NCBI RefSeq assembly: GCF_000382065.1
Contig: NZ_KB907500.1
Coordinates: 310,001 to 374,000 of the forward strand
Length of the DNA stretch: 64,000 bases
Source: Stenotrophomonas hibiscicola ATCC 19867
Lineage (GTDB): Bacteria; Pseudomonadota; Gammaproteobacteria; Xanthomonadales; Xanthomonadaceae
Reading direction: 5' to 3'
The notes under the pieces were generated by a model. The model saw nothing but the letters and a program-made list of their open reading frames with translations. It ran no database searches and was not told the DNA's origin. A program made the position numbers and the translations under genes. This document shows positions 8,622 through 16,950 of this stretch, one piece after another (position 1 is the stretch's first letter; every line of letters starts with the position of its first letter).

Positions 8622-9491
8622 ATGGACCAATCGCTGATCGACCGCATTGTCGAGGGTGCCCTGCTGGCCTCCAGCCAGCCGCTCACCCTGGCCCAGCTGA
8701 AGGACCTGTTCCCGGAAGATGAGCCCGCACCGCCGGGCAGCATCGAACGTGCGCTGGAACGGCTGCGCGAGGCCTGCGAAGGACGCGGCGTGGAACTGGT
8801 CGAGGTCGCTTCGGGCTTCCGCTACCAGGTCACCAGCGAAGTGCATGGCTGGATCAGCCGGCTGTGGACCGAACGCAAGACCCGCTACACCCGTGCCACC
8901 CTGGAAACCCTGGCGCTGATCGCCTACCGGCAGCCGATCACCCGCGGCGAGATCGAACAGGTGCGCGGCGTGGCGGTCAGCAGCAACATCATCCAGGCAC
9001 TGGAAGAACGCGAATGGATCCGCGTGGTCGGCCACCGCGACGTGCCCGGCAAGCCGGCACTGTTCGGCACCACCAAGGGCTTCCTGGACTACTTCGGGCT
9101 GAAGCGGCTGGACGAACTGCCGCCGCTGTCGGAACTGAAGGACTTGGGCGAGCTGGAACCGCAGCTGGCGCTGGACCGCGATGCTCCGGCCGTTGCCGGC
9201 GCCGACGGTCCGGACGTCTCGGCCGACGGCGCTGCCGCCAACGACGACGCCGGCCTGGCCGGCAGTGACACCCCCGATTCCGCCGATGCAGCGCCTGCGT
9301 CGGCCACCGATGAGCAAGCACCTTCGCCCCTCGATGATGGGCACCCCGATTCCGCGCCGGGCGAGCGCGCGGTGCCCCTGAACGAACGCGAAGACAACGC
9401 CGTCGCGATGACGACCGTGGCTGTTGACCAAGCCGATTCCGAACCAGAGGCCGACCTCGAAACCGTCGGCCGGAGCAAAACTGATGAGTGA
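8622..9491 (+). CDS. scpB: Segregation and condensation protein B
   Basis: A 289-residue ScpB. The conserved core (residues 1-175) consists of two winged-helix domains with RIVEGALLASSQPLTLAQL, ELVEVASGFRYQV and TLETLALIAYRQPITRGEIE, and PALFGTTKGFLDYFGL at its end. Beyond residue 180 there is a long acidic, Ala/Asp-rich tail not needed for the family fold. The ATG at 8622 gives the standard N-terminus; a GTG two codons earlier is also in frame. The stop lies inside the rluB start region (ATG at 9484), so translation is probably coupled. Confidence 0.94.
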   Translation: MDQSLIDRIVEGALLASSQPLTLAQLKDLFPEDEPAPPGSIERALERLREACEGRGVELVEVASGFRYQVTSEVHGWISRLWTERKTRYTRATLETLALIAYRQPITRGEIEQVRGVAVSSNIIQALEEREWIRVVGHRDVPGKPALFGTTKGFLDYFGLKRLDELPPLSELKDLGELEPQLALDRDAPAVAGADGPDVSADGAAANDDAGLAGSDTPDSADAAPASATDEQAPSPLDDGHPDSAPGERAVPLNEREDNAVAMTTVAVDQADSEPEADLETVGRSKTDE

Positions 9492-11118
9492 CACCCCCCG
9501 TAACAAGCTCTCGCTGAAGCGCGAAGCCACCTCCGAACAGTTCAAGCTGGAAGAGCGCCTGCACAAAGTGCTGGCCCAGGCCGGCCTCGGCTCGCGCCGT
9601 GCGCTGGAACAGCGCATCGCCGAGGGCCTGGTCAAGGTCAACGGTGAAGTCGCGCAGACCGGCATGTCGGTCAAGAGCGGCGACAGGATCGAACTGGACG
9701 GTCGCGGCTTCGTCGCCACCGCCCTGTCCGAACCGTCGCGCGTGCTGGTCTACAACAAGCCTGAAGGCGAAGTGACCACCCGCGAAGATCCCGAAGGCCG
9801 CCCGACCGTGTTCGAATCGCTGCCGCCGCTGAAGGGCGCGCGCTGGATCGCGATCGGCCGCCTGGACATCAACACCACCGGCCTGCTGCTGGCCACCACC
9901 GACGGTGAACTGGCCAACGCCATGATGCACCCGTCGTTCGAGGTCGAGCGCGAGTACGTGGTGCGCGTGCGTGCACCGGAAGGCGAGGAAAAGGTCTCCG
10001 ACGCCATCGTCGATCGCCTCAGCCGTGGCGTCGCGCTGGAGGACGGTCCGGCCAAGTTCGATGAGATCGAACGCATCGGCGGCACCGATTCGCACGACTG
10101 GTTCCGCGTCGTGGTGAAGGAAGGCCGCAACCGCGAAGTGCGCCGCCTGTGGGAATCGCAGGGCTGCCAGGTCAGCCGCCTGAAGCGCACCCGCTACGGC
10201 AAGGTGAGCCTGCCGCGCGAACTGGCCCGTGGCCAGTCGGTGGAACTGGGCACCGCCCAGGTTGAAGCCCTGCGTGCGCAGCTGAAGCTGGAAGAAGGCG
10301 CGCCGTCGGCGCTGACCCTGCAGCCGGTGATCGGCCAGCGTCGCGCCGCCAAGACCACCGTGCGCGTGCGCGAAGGTGGCCGCGGCAATGCCTACGTCAA
10401 TGGCCACAACACCGCTGACGAAGGTCGCGAGCTGCGCCGTTTCGACAACGTCCGCGAAGACCGCGGCCGTGGTCGCGGCGGCAAGGGTGGCGGCTTCAAG
10501 GGCGGCCTGACGGTCAGCGGTGAAGCGGCAGCCAAGCAGTCGCAGAAGCCGTTCAAGCAGCGCGCCCCGAAGAATGATCGCTCGCTGCCGGAAGGCAATC
10601 CGGCGGCATTCCGCACCTGGTACGTGCCGGATGGCGTGAGCACCGGCCCGAGCGGCCATCGCAACGCCGGTCCGGGCGCGCGCGGCCCCGGTGCCCGTGG
10701 TCCGGGTGCAGGCGGCCAGGGCCGTCCGTATGGCAAGCCGAAGGGTCCGGGTGCAGGCGCCGGTGGCGGGCAGGGCCGTGGCGGTTTCGGCGGTGAAGGC
10801 CGTGGCGGCGCAGGCGGCCAGGGTCGTCCGGCCGGTGCCGGCAACCGCTCGCAGGGCCAGGGCAACAGGCACCCGTACGGCCATCCGGGCAATGCCCCGA
10901 GCTTCCCGTCCGACCACGCCACGCCGGGCTTCAACCCCTACGGCAGCCCGAAGCCGGCGCACGGTGCGCGTCCGGGCGGTCGTGGTCCGGGCGGCGGCAA
11001 CCGTGGCCCGGGCGGCAATCGCGGCCCTGGCGGCCCGGGTGGGAACCGTGGTCCGGGCGGCCCCGGTGGCAACCGCGGTCCGGGCGGCCCGCGCCGCAGC
11101 GGCCCGCGCGGCGGCTGA
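9484..11118 (+). CDS. rluB: 23S rRNA pseudouridine synthase RluB with Gly/Arg-rich tail
   Basis: A 544-residue protein. Residues ~17-65 form an S4 RNA-binding domain (RLHKVLAQAGLGSRRALEQRIAEG). The RsuA-family catalytic domain follows, with the active-site aspartate in GRLDINTTGLLL and the family motif EGRNREVRRLWESQGCQVSRLKR. RluB makes pseudouridine 2605 (E. coli numbering) in 23S rRNA. From about residue 290 the protein is basic and low-complexity, with many GPGG, NRGPGG and GGxG units to the end. E. coli RluB has a much shorter tail, so this one may add RNA affinity. It overlaps scpB by 8 nt, and a clear terminator follows. Confidence 0.94.
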   Translation: MSDTPRNKLSLKREATSEQFKLEERLHKVLAQAGLGSRRALEQRIAEGLVKVNGEVAQTGMSVKSGDRIELDGRGFVATALSEPSRVLVYNKPEGEVTTREDPEGRPTVFESLPPLKGARWIAIGRLDINTTGLLLATTDGELANAMMHPSFEVEREYVVRVRAPEGEEKVSDAIVDRLSRGVALEDGPAKFDEIERIGGTDSHDWFRVVVKEGRNREVRRLWESQGCQVSRLKRTRYGKVSLPRELARGQSVELGTAQVEALRAQLKLEEGAPSALTLQPVIGQRRAAKTTVRVREGGRGNAYVNGHNTADEGRELRRFDNVREDRGRGRGGKGGGFKGGLTVSGEAAAKQSQKPFKQRAPKNDRSLPEGNPAAFRTWYVPDGVSTGPSGHRNAGPGARGPGARGPGAGGQGRPYGKPKGPGAGAGGGQGRGGFGGEGRGGAGGQGRPAGAGNRSQGQGNRHPYGHPGNAPSFPSDHATPGFNPYGSPKPAHGARPGGRGPGGGNRGPGGNRGPGGPGGNRGPGGPGGNRGPGGPRRSGPRGG

Positions 11119-11138
11119 TCACCGGCCCGACTGAAATG

Positions 11139-11166
11139 AAAAACCCCGGCTCCGGCCGGGGTTTTT
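11139..11166 (+). terminator. Intrinsic terminator after rluB
   Basis: AAAAACCCCGGC, a short TCC loop and GGCCGGGGTTTTT form a stable GC hairpin followed by a T-run, about 20 nt after the rluB stop. This ends the scpA-scpB-rluB operon. Confidence 0.9.
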
Positions 11167-11171
11167 CTTTG

Positions 11172-11256
11172 AAAAGGGGACGGAGGGGATTAAGTCGTTT
11201 TTGCCACGGCCTGTATCAAAGGGGCGAAAGCGACTTAATCCCCTCCGTCCCCTTTT
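11172..11256. repeat. REP-like inverted pair of a 26-bp repeat
   Basis: AAAAGGGGACGGAGGGGATT continuing to AAGTCG (from 11173) is matched by its inverse at 11230-11255, about 30 nt apart. The sequence is familiar from memory as a dispersed proteobacterial repeat of the kind mobilised by RAYT transposases. The right copy enters the 3' end of the AraC-family gene and supplies its last codons and its stop. Confidence 0.7.
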
Positions 11257-12035
11257 GCGTGGCGCTGGAACGCGGCGGGCGTGGTGCCGGTCATGCCGCG
11301 GAAGAAGGCGATGAACGGGCTCTCGGCGGAGAAGCCGGTGTCTTGGGCCACATGCGCGACGCGATGACCGAGCGACAGCAGCTCCATGGCCCGCATCAGG
11401 CGCCATTGCTGGCGCCAGGCCTGATAGCCCATGCCTGTATCGTGTTGCATCAACCGGCCAACCGTACGCGCGCTCAGGCCGGTACGCGTGGCCAGTTCGT
11501 GCAGTTCGGGCGGCAGCTGTTCGGCCAACGGCAGGCAACGTGCAATGCGCGGATCACGCGGCAAAGGCAGGTCCATCGGCGCCACCGGTGCAGCAGCGAT
11601 TTCCAGCACGCACAACGCCAGTTGGTGGTGCGCGCGCGGCGACTGCCAGTCATGGTCGAACGGCGCCTGCGCAATCGGCTCCAGCAAGGCCTGCAGCAGC
11701 GGCCCCACGCCGATGATCGCTGGTTGCCGGGGCAGCTGGGCTGACAGCGTGGCGTCGAAGTACAACGAACGGTAGTCGACCGCCTGGCGCATCTGCGCGC
11801 GATGGCGTAGCCCACCGGGAATCCACGCGGCGCGCGCGGGCGGCAGCAGGCTGATGCGATCACCGTAGGTGAGGCGCGTGCAGCCCTGCCGGGTGTAGAG
11901 CAGCTGCGCGCGTGCATGCTGGTGCCAACCCGAGTCGTGATCCGCCAGTGAGGCTGCGATCCCCAGCACCGGAGCGCTCCAGGCATCGGCGTCGAAGTGC
12001 GTGTGCGGCTGCAACCAGGCCATGTCTGATTTCAT
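11235..12035 (-). CDS. AraC-family transcriptional regulator
   Basis: A regulator of about 266 residues with an N-terminal cupin-like sensor (SGWHQHARAQLLYTRQGCTRL, LLPPARAAWIPGGLRHRAQ) and a C-terminal AraC double helix-turn-helix (RTGLSARTVGRLMQHDTGMG, then VAHVAQDTGFSAESPFIAFFRGMTGTTPAAFQ). The start at 12035 (MKSDMAWL) is my choice; an in-frame ATG 16 codons upstream would run closer to the divergent MFS gene. The final residues (KGDGGD) and the TAA stop lie inside a palindromic repeat, so the C-terminus was probably changed by repeat insertion. It most likely controls the divergent MFS gene. Confidence 0.9.
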   Translation of the reverse strand: MKSDMAWLQPHTHFDADAWSAPVLGIAASLADHDSGWHQHARAQLLYTRQGCTRLTYGDRISLLPPARAAWIPGGLRHRAQMRQAVDYRSLYFDATLSAQLPRQPAIIGVGPLLQALLEPIAQAPFDHDWQSPRAHHQLALCVLEIAAAPVAPMDLPLPRDPRIARCLPLAEQLPPELHELATRTGLSARTVGRLMQHDTGMGYQAWRQQWRLMRAMELLSLGHRVAHVAQDTGFSAESPFIAFFRGMTGTTPAAFQRHAKGDGGD

Positions 12036-12113
12036 ACATTCGATGACAGGATAGACAGGGTGCGTCATTGCAGTCGCGACCACAATGCGCAGCCCCGTTT
12101 CTGGAGCGCCCGC

Positions 12114-13241
12114 ATGTCGCGCCGCCTGTTGTTGCTCACCATTGCACTGCTGATGTTTCCGCAGTTGGCACAGACCCTGTACAGCCCGGCCCTGGCCGAT
12201 CTGGCCAAACGCTTCGCCCTGCCGCCGGGTACCGCCAGCCAGGCCATGAGCCTGTATCTGTTCGGCTTCGCTGCAGGCGTGCTGCTGTGGGGGCGCCTGG
12301 CCGATCGTATCGGTCGTCGCCCAGCCCTTCTATGTGGCTTGGGCGTCTTTGCCGTGGCTGCACTGGGCGGCCTGCTCGCTGGTAGCTTCGGCCAGGTGCT
12401 GCTGGCCCAGGCGTTGGCCGCAGTCGGCGCCGCCGCCGCTTCGGTGGTGACCCAGACCCTGCTGCGCGACCATCTGCAGGGTCCAGCGTTGGCGCAGGCA
12501 TTCTCCTGGATCGGCATGGCCCTGGCCCTGAGCCCGGCCATCGGCCTTGCACTGGGCACGCTGCTGGTCGCCGCCCATGGCTATGCCGGCGTACAGTCCG
12601 GCCTGCTGCTGGTTGCTGCCCTGCTGGCAGTCGCATGCCTGGCTGGCCTGCGCGAAAGCCGCCCTGCACATATCCCGCACACGCCCATGCTGCCGCTGCT
12701 GCGGCAACTGCTGTGCGATCGCTGGATCTGGTCACACGCATTGCTGGTGATGGCTTTCAACGTAGCGATGTACAGCTGGTACGCGCTCGGTCCTTTCGTA
12801 TTTGCGCGCCTGCACTGGCCCGCCGCCTGGTTCGGCGCCAGCGGCGCGTTGCTGGCACTGGGCTCGGCACTGGGTGCATGGGGCAATGGCCGCCTGTTGC
12901 GTGCCGGCGTTGCCGCGGCCACGCGCATCCGCACCGCCGCAGGCCTGGTTCTGACGGGAGGCCTGCTGGTTGCGCTGCCGCATGATCACCCTGCCGTGGT
13001 CGCGGCGATGGTGCCGGTGGTGACGGGCTTCGGCCTTGCCATTCCCAATGTGCTGGGCCAGGCCCTGCGCGGCTACCCACATTGTCTTGGCAGCGCAGGC
13101 GCACTGTTCGGCCTGCTCTACTACCTGTTGATGGGTGCGGCAATGGCGTTGGTCGGTGCAGTGCAGCTGCTGGCCCCGACGCTCATCGTGTGTGGCCTGC
13201 TGGCCTTCTGGCTGCAGCGGCGGCGTCCCGCTGCGACCTAG
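12114..13241 (+). CDS. MFS multidrug-type transporter (Bcr/CflA-like)
   Basis: A 375-residue inner-membrane transporter with about 12 hydrophobic segments. The ATG at 12114 has GGAG 8 nt upstream. The N-terminal half shows the drug:H+ antiporter signature between helices 2 and 3 (LLWGRLADRIGRRPALL) and motif-C-like text in helix 5 (GMALALSPAIGLALGTLL). It is transcribed divergently from an AraC-type regulator, a common arrangement for an inducible exporter. The substrate is unknown. Confidence 0.88.
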   Translation: MSRRLLLLTIALLMFPQLAQTLYSPALADLAKRFALPPGTASQAMSLYLFGFAAGVLLWGRLADRIGRRPALLCGLGVFAVAALGGLLAGSFGQVLLAQALAAVGAAAASVVTQTLLRDHLQGPALAQAFSWIGMALALSPAIGLALGTLLVAAHGYAGVQSGLLLVAALLAVACLAGLRESRPAHIPHTPMLPLLRQLLCDRWIWSHALLVMAFNVAMYSWYALGPFVFARLHWPAAWFGASGALLALGSALGAWGNGRLLRAGVAAATRIRTAAGLVLTGGLLVALPHDHPAVVAAMVPVVTGFGLAIPNVLGQALRGYPHCLGSAGALFGLLYYLLMGAAMALVGAVQLLAPTLIVCGLLAFWLQRRRPAAT

Positions 13242-13330
13242 GAATTGCTGCAAAAACAGCGCACTGTGCGCGGCTTCCGGGAACGGCTTTGATTCGCTGG
13301 CTATCGTGCGCGCTGTCCCACACAAGACCG

Positions 13331-13630
13331 ATGCCCATGATCACCATCACCGCCGAACAGGCCCGCGCCAACGCTGACGCCGCCAAGCGCCCGATCGAAC
13401 TGTTCTACCGCGACCTCGACAACGCCATCCAGGCCGGCTCGGAAAATGGCCGTCGCTACATCGTGTTCGGCTTCAGCCAGGTAATGGCCAGCGAGCAGCT
13501 CGTCGAAGACGCGGTCGCACAATTGCTGAAAAATGGTTTCGATGTCGAACGGCTGTTGAGCGATTCCGAACAGCACTACATCCGCATCAGCTGGGGAACT
13601 GCCCAGCCGACGCGCCTCAGCGCCGGCTGA
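13331..13630 (+). CDS. Small protein of unknown function
   Basis: A 99-residue soluble protein I do not recognise by name. It has no signal peptide or membrane helix. It is rich in charged helices (ITAEQARANADAAKRPIELFYRDLDNAIQAGSE begins the chain), with YIVFGFSQV and ISWG later. Coding character is good, but no strong ribosome site is visible before the ATG; the next in-frame ATG two codons later is equally possible. It converges with and overlaps the following leftward gene by 14 nt. Confidence 0.7.
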   Translation: MPMITITAEQARANADAAKRPIELFYRDLDNAIQAGSENGRRYIVFGFSQVMASEQLVEDAVAQLLKNGFDVERLLSDSEQHYIRISWGTAQPTRLSAG

Positions 13631-14051
13631 TGGTGAAGGCGGCGCCGTCCACGCCCAGGTCCCAGCCCTTGCCGGTACCGGACAGGGCCAGCGAGATGTC
13701 GCCCTTGGTCATCACCTGCGCGTTGCTGGATTTCACCGCACCCGCATGCGCACCCACCGACGCGTAGGTACCCAGCAGTTCGTTAACGCTGACCGCACCG
13801 GTGAAGCTGCCACGCCCATTGGTGATCTTCGACTTGCCCACGGTCAGGCCCCCGCCCTTCACTTCGATACGCACCGGCATGCTGGCGCCATTGCTGCAGG
13901 TGACCGTGCCGGTGCCGGAAGCGGTCTTGTAGATCAGCGACCAACCGGACAGGTTGTAGCGCAGCTGGCAATCGAGATTGCCGGCGGCGTGTGCAGCTGG
14001 GGCCAGCGTTGCAGCAGACAGGGCCAGCAGCAGGGCGAGAGGCTTGTTCAT
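13617..14051 (-). CDS. Secreted protein of unknown function
   Basis: A 144-residue protein with a clear Sec signal peptide (MNKPLALLLALSAATLAPAA, cleavage after AHA). The mature part has two Cys (NLDCQL, VTCSNG) that could form a disulfide. It is rich in Gly/Ser/Thr beta-type text (IEVKGGGLTVGKSKITNGRG, GTYASVGAHAGA). I cannot place it in a named family with confidence. It probably acts in the periplasm. Its 3' end overlaps the convergent small gene. Confidence 0.75.
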   Translation of the reverse strand: MNKPLALLLALSAATLAPAAHAAGNLDCQLRYNLSGWSLIYKTASGTGTVTCSNGASMPVRIEVKGGGLTVGKSKITNGRGSFTGAVSVNELLGTYASVGAHAGAVKSSNAQVMTKGDISLALSGTGKGWDLGVDGAAFTISRR

Positions 14052-14154
14052 GGCGGCACTTCCAGTTCGGTCGGACTGCCGGCGAATCTAGCAGCGCGCG
14101 CGTGCAGATTGGATGCAGGCGCGCGCGCTGGTGCGGCGGTGTTCAGGCCGTGGC

Positions 14155-14967
14155 TCAGGCCTGTTCGTCCAGGCGAAAGGCATCGGCATCGAGCATCGCC
14201 GGGAAGCGCGCACGATGTGCGGCCAGTGCTTCGGCCGAAATGGTGGTGGTCACCACCTGTTCGCGTTCGCGGATCTCCACCTGCGGCTGGCCGAGGAAGT
14301 CGATCACCGCGCTGTCGCCGGCGTAGTGCAGCTGGTTGCCGTCCACGCCGACACGGTTTACCGCCGCCACGAAGCACAGGTTCTCGATCGCGCGCGCACG
14401 CAGCAGGGTTTTCCACGCATAGGCGCGCGCCGACGGCCAGTTGGCCACGAAGATCTGCAGGTCGAAATCCAGCTGCTGCGGGCGTTCGACGTTGTAGCGG
14501 TTGCGGCAGAACACCGGGAAGCGCAGGTCGTAGCAGACCTGCGGATTGATCCGCCAGCCCTTCCATTCCACGCTCAGGCGCTCACGGCCAGCGGCATAGC
14601 GCTCGTGCTCGCCGCCGTAACGGAACAGGTGGCGCTTGTCGTAGTACTGCAGGTTGCCATCGGGGGTGGCGAACAGCAGGCGGTTGTACACGCCCTCGCC
14701 GTCGCGCAGCTGCACGCTGCCGATCACCGCCGCACCCAGGGCCCGGGCCTGTTCGCGCGCCCAGGCCACGGTCGGGCCGTCCATGCCTTCGGCCTGGGCA
14801 ATGGCGTCATTGGAGAAGCCACTGGTGAAGGTCTCCGGCAGGATCACCAGGTCGGTGGTGCCGGCCAGCGGTGCGAGCAGCGCGCCGTAGTAGGCGCGGT
14901 TGCCGACCGGATCGTGCCAGCGGGTGTCACCCTGGACGAGGGAAATGCGCAGGTCCTGCATGTTCAC
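14155..14967 (-). CDS. Nitrilase-superfamily omega-amidase (YafV-like)
   Basis: A 270-residue carbon-nitrogen hydrolase with the Glu-Lys-Cys triad visible in LPETFTSGFS, YDKRHLFRYGGE and QVCYDLRFPVFCRN. The last block (VANWPSARAYAWKTLLRARAIEN) is characteristic of the omega-amidase branch, which hydrolyses 2-oxoglutaramate or 2-oxosuccinamate. It lies 8 nt downstream of a YbdL-like aminotransferase. Together they would form a transaminase/omega-amidase cycle that salvages methionine from its 2-oxo acid using glutamine. That pathway role is inferred from the pairing. Confidence 0.9.
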   Translation of the reverse strand: MNMQDLRISLVQGDTRWHDPVGNRAYYGALLAPLAGTTDLVILPETFTSGFSNDAIAQAEGMDGPTVAWAREQARALGAAVIGSVQLRDGEGVYNRLLFATPDGNLQYYDKRHLFRYGGEHERYAAGRERLSVEWKGWRINPQVCYDLRFPVFCRNRYNVERPQQLDFDLQIFVANWPSARAYAWKTLLRARAIENLCFVAAVNRVGVDGNQLHYAGDSAVIDFLGQPQVEIREREQVVTTTISAEALAAHRARFPAMLDADAFRLDEQA

Positions 14968-14975
14968 GCCTCCGC

Positions 14976-16124
14976 TCAGAGCAGGCGCAGGCGTTCGATC
15001 GCCGCGTCCATCGTTGCTTCATTCTTCGCAAAGCACAGGCGCACCAGGCGCTGGCCGGCCGGCGGCGTCTCGTAGAACGGCGACAGCGGGATGGCGGTCA
15101 CGCCCTTCTCGATGGTCAGCCACTTCACGAACTCATGGTCCGGCAGGTCGCTGATGGCCGAGTAGTCGACCAGCTGGAAGTAGCCGCCCGGGACCGGCAG
15201 CGCCTTCAGGCGGGTACCGGTCAGCTGCTCGCGGAAACGGTCGCGCTTGGCCTGGTAGAACGCGCCCAGTTCCAGGTGGTGTTGGGGTTCGTCGCGGATC
15301 ATCGCGGCGAAGCCGTACTGGGCCGGGCCGAAGCTGGTGAACGTGTTGTACTGGTGCACCTTGCGGAATTCAGCGGTCAGCAATGGCGGCGCCACGGCGT
15401 AGCCGATCTTCCAGCCAGTGCAGTGGTAGGTCTTGCCGAAGCTGGAAATGACGAAGGTGCGCTCGCGCAGTTCGGGATAGCGCAGCGCCGACTCATGGCG
15501 GCGACCGTCGTAGATGATGTGCTCGTACACCTCATCGGAGACCAGGTAGATCTGCGTGCCGCGCAGCAGCGCGGCCAGCGCCTGCATGTCAGCCTCGTCC
15601 AGCATCGCACCGGACGGATTGTGCGGGGTGTTGACCATCAGCATGCGGGTGCGCGGGGTGATTGCCGCGCGCACGCGGTCCCAGTCCACAGCGAAGGTCT
15701 GCGGGTCCAGCGGCACGTGCACGGCCTTGGCACCGGCAAGCTCGATCGCCGGCTCGTAGCAGTCATAGGCCGGGTCGAGCACGATGACTTCCTCGCCGGC
15801 GCGCACCACCGCGTGGATGGCATTGAAGATGGCCTCGGTGGCGCCACTGGTGACGGTGATTTCGGTGTCCGGATCAATGGTGGCGCCGTACAGGTCCAGC
15901 GACTTCTGTGCGATGGCCTGGCGCAGCGGCGCCACGCCGGTCATCGGCGGATACTGGTTGAGGCCGGCCGCCATCGCCCTGGCGGTCTCATCGATCAGGC
16001 GCTGCGGCGCGGAAAAGTCCGGGAACCCCTGGCCCAGGTTGACCGCGCCATGTTCGGCAGCGAGCTGGGACATCACGGTGAAGATCGTGGTACCGACCTT
16101 GGGCAGCTTGGTGGTGGGTTGCAT
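14976..16124 (-). CDS. PLP-dependent aminotransferase (methionine aminotransferase YbdL-like)
   Basis: A 382-residue fold-type I aminotransferase. The start at 16124 gives the usual N-terminus (MQPTTKLPKVGTTIFTVMSQ). Conserved sites are NLGQGFPDF, the PLP/substrate region NTPHNPSGAMLDEAD, VSDEVYEHIIYDGR, and the PLP lysine in SSFGKTYHCTGWKIGY. This layout matches the YbdL/kynurenine-aminotransferase subgroup, which transaminates methionine and aromatic amino acids. The omega-amidase gene directly downstream supports a role in oxo-acid salvage. Confidence 0.92.
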   Translation of the reverse strand: MQPTTKLPKVGTTIFTVMSQLAAEHGAVNLGQGFPDFSAPQRLIDETARAMAAGLNQYPPMTGVAPLRQAIAQKSLDLYGATIDPDTEITVTSGATEAIFNAIHAVVRAGEEVIVLDPAYDCYEPAIELAGAKAVHVPLDPQTFAVDWDRVRAAITPRTRMLMVNTPHNPSGAMLDEADMQALAALLRGTQIYLVSDEVYEHIIYDGRRHESALRYPELRERTFVISSFGKTYHCTGWKIGYAVAPPLLTAEFRKVHQYNTFTSFGPAQYGFAAMIRDEPQHHLELGAFYQAKRDRFREQLTGTRLKALPVPGGYFQLVDYSAISDLPDHEFVKWLTIEKGVTAIPLSPFYETPPAGQRLVRLCFAKNEATMDAAIERLRLL

Positions 16125-16193
16125 CGGCCTGGAGTCTGGGGGAACGAGGCCCAGAAGTGTACGAAATCCACGCTGCGACTGTGGGTTCAGCCG

Positions 16194-16262
16194 GTAGCGC
16201 CGGGTCATGCCCGGCGGCTCTTTGCATATGCCTTGCGGCCGCCGGGCATGGCCCGGCGCTAC
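16194..16262. repeat. SMAG-type repeat pair (CGCCGGG class)
   Basis: GTAGCGCCGGGTCATGCCCG (from 16194) and its inverse ending in CTAC (16239-16262) form a head-to-head pair of GTAG palindromes, as described for SMAG elements in S. maltophilia. It fills most of the gap between the aminotransferase and ccmA. Confidence 0.85.
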
Positions 16263-16320
16263 CGGGACAGCATTCACCGCTACAATTGCCATCGCACTCC
16301 GGCATGAAGACCCCTGCCCC

Positions 16321-16950
16321 TTGAACACCCCTGCATTGCTGGCCGCCAGCGGCCTGAGCTTCTCCCGCAATGACGAGCCGGTGTTCGGCCCGCTGGACTT
16401 CCATGTGGACGCCGGCGAGGCACTGCTGGTGCAGGGTGGCAATGGCGCCGGCAAGACCACCCTGCTGCGCGTGCTGGCCGGCCTGGCCCGGCCCGGCGCC
16501 GGCCAGGTGCGGATCGACGGCAAGCCCGCCAGCAACGCCGAGCGTGCGCGCTATGTCGCCTATCTCAGCCACCTGCCGGCGCTGAAGCCGGACCTCGGTA
16601 CGCTGGAGAACCTGCACTTCCTGTGTGGCCTGCACGGCCGCCGCGTGCGGCAGATGCCCGGCAACGCGCTGGCCATCGTCGGCCTGGCCGGTTACGAGGA
16701 CACTCTGGTACGCCACCTGTCGGCCGGGCAGAAGCGGCGGCTGGCACTGGCGCGCATCTGGCTGTCGCCGGCGCCGCTGTGGCTGCTGGACGAGCCCTAT
16801 GCCAACCTCGACCTGGAGGGCATCACCCTGGTCAACCGGATGATTTCGGCGCACCTGCGCGCCGGTGGCGCTGCGCTGGTCACCACCCACGGCGCCTATG
16901 CCGCACCGCCGGTGCGTACCCGCCAGCTCGACCTCGGCGGTGCCGCATGA
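16321..16950 (+). CDS. ccmA: Cytochrome c maturation ABC transporter ATPase CcmA
   Basis: A 209-residue ATPase of the CcmABCD complex, which releases heme-loaded CcmE in System I cytochrome c maturation. Walker A is at 39-46 (GGNGAGKT), the signature LSAGQ at 133-137 and Walker B at 153-159 (LWLLDEP). I chose the TTG at 16321 because the family N-terminus begins here and no in-frame ATG or GTG with a ribosome site is nearby. An ATG at 16304 opens a 6-codon frame whose TGA overlaps this TTG. The gene heads a nine-gene operon and overlaps ccmB by 4 nt. Confidence 0.93.
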   Translation: MNTPALLAASGLSFSRNDEPVFGPLDFHVDAGEALLVQGGNGAGKTTLLRVLAGLARPGAGQVRIDGKPASNAERARYVAYLSHLPALKPDLGTLENLHFLCGLHGRRVRQMPGNALAIVGLAGYEDTLVRHLSAGQKRRLALARIWLSPAPLWLLDEPYANLDLEGITLVNRMISAHLRAGGAALVTTHGAYAAPPVRTRQLDLGGAA

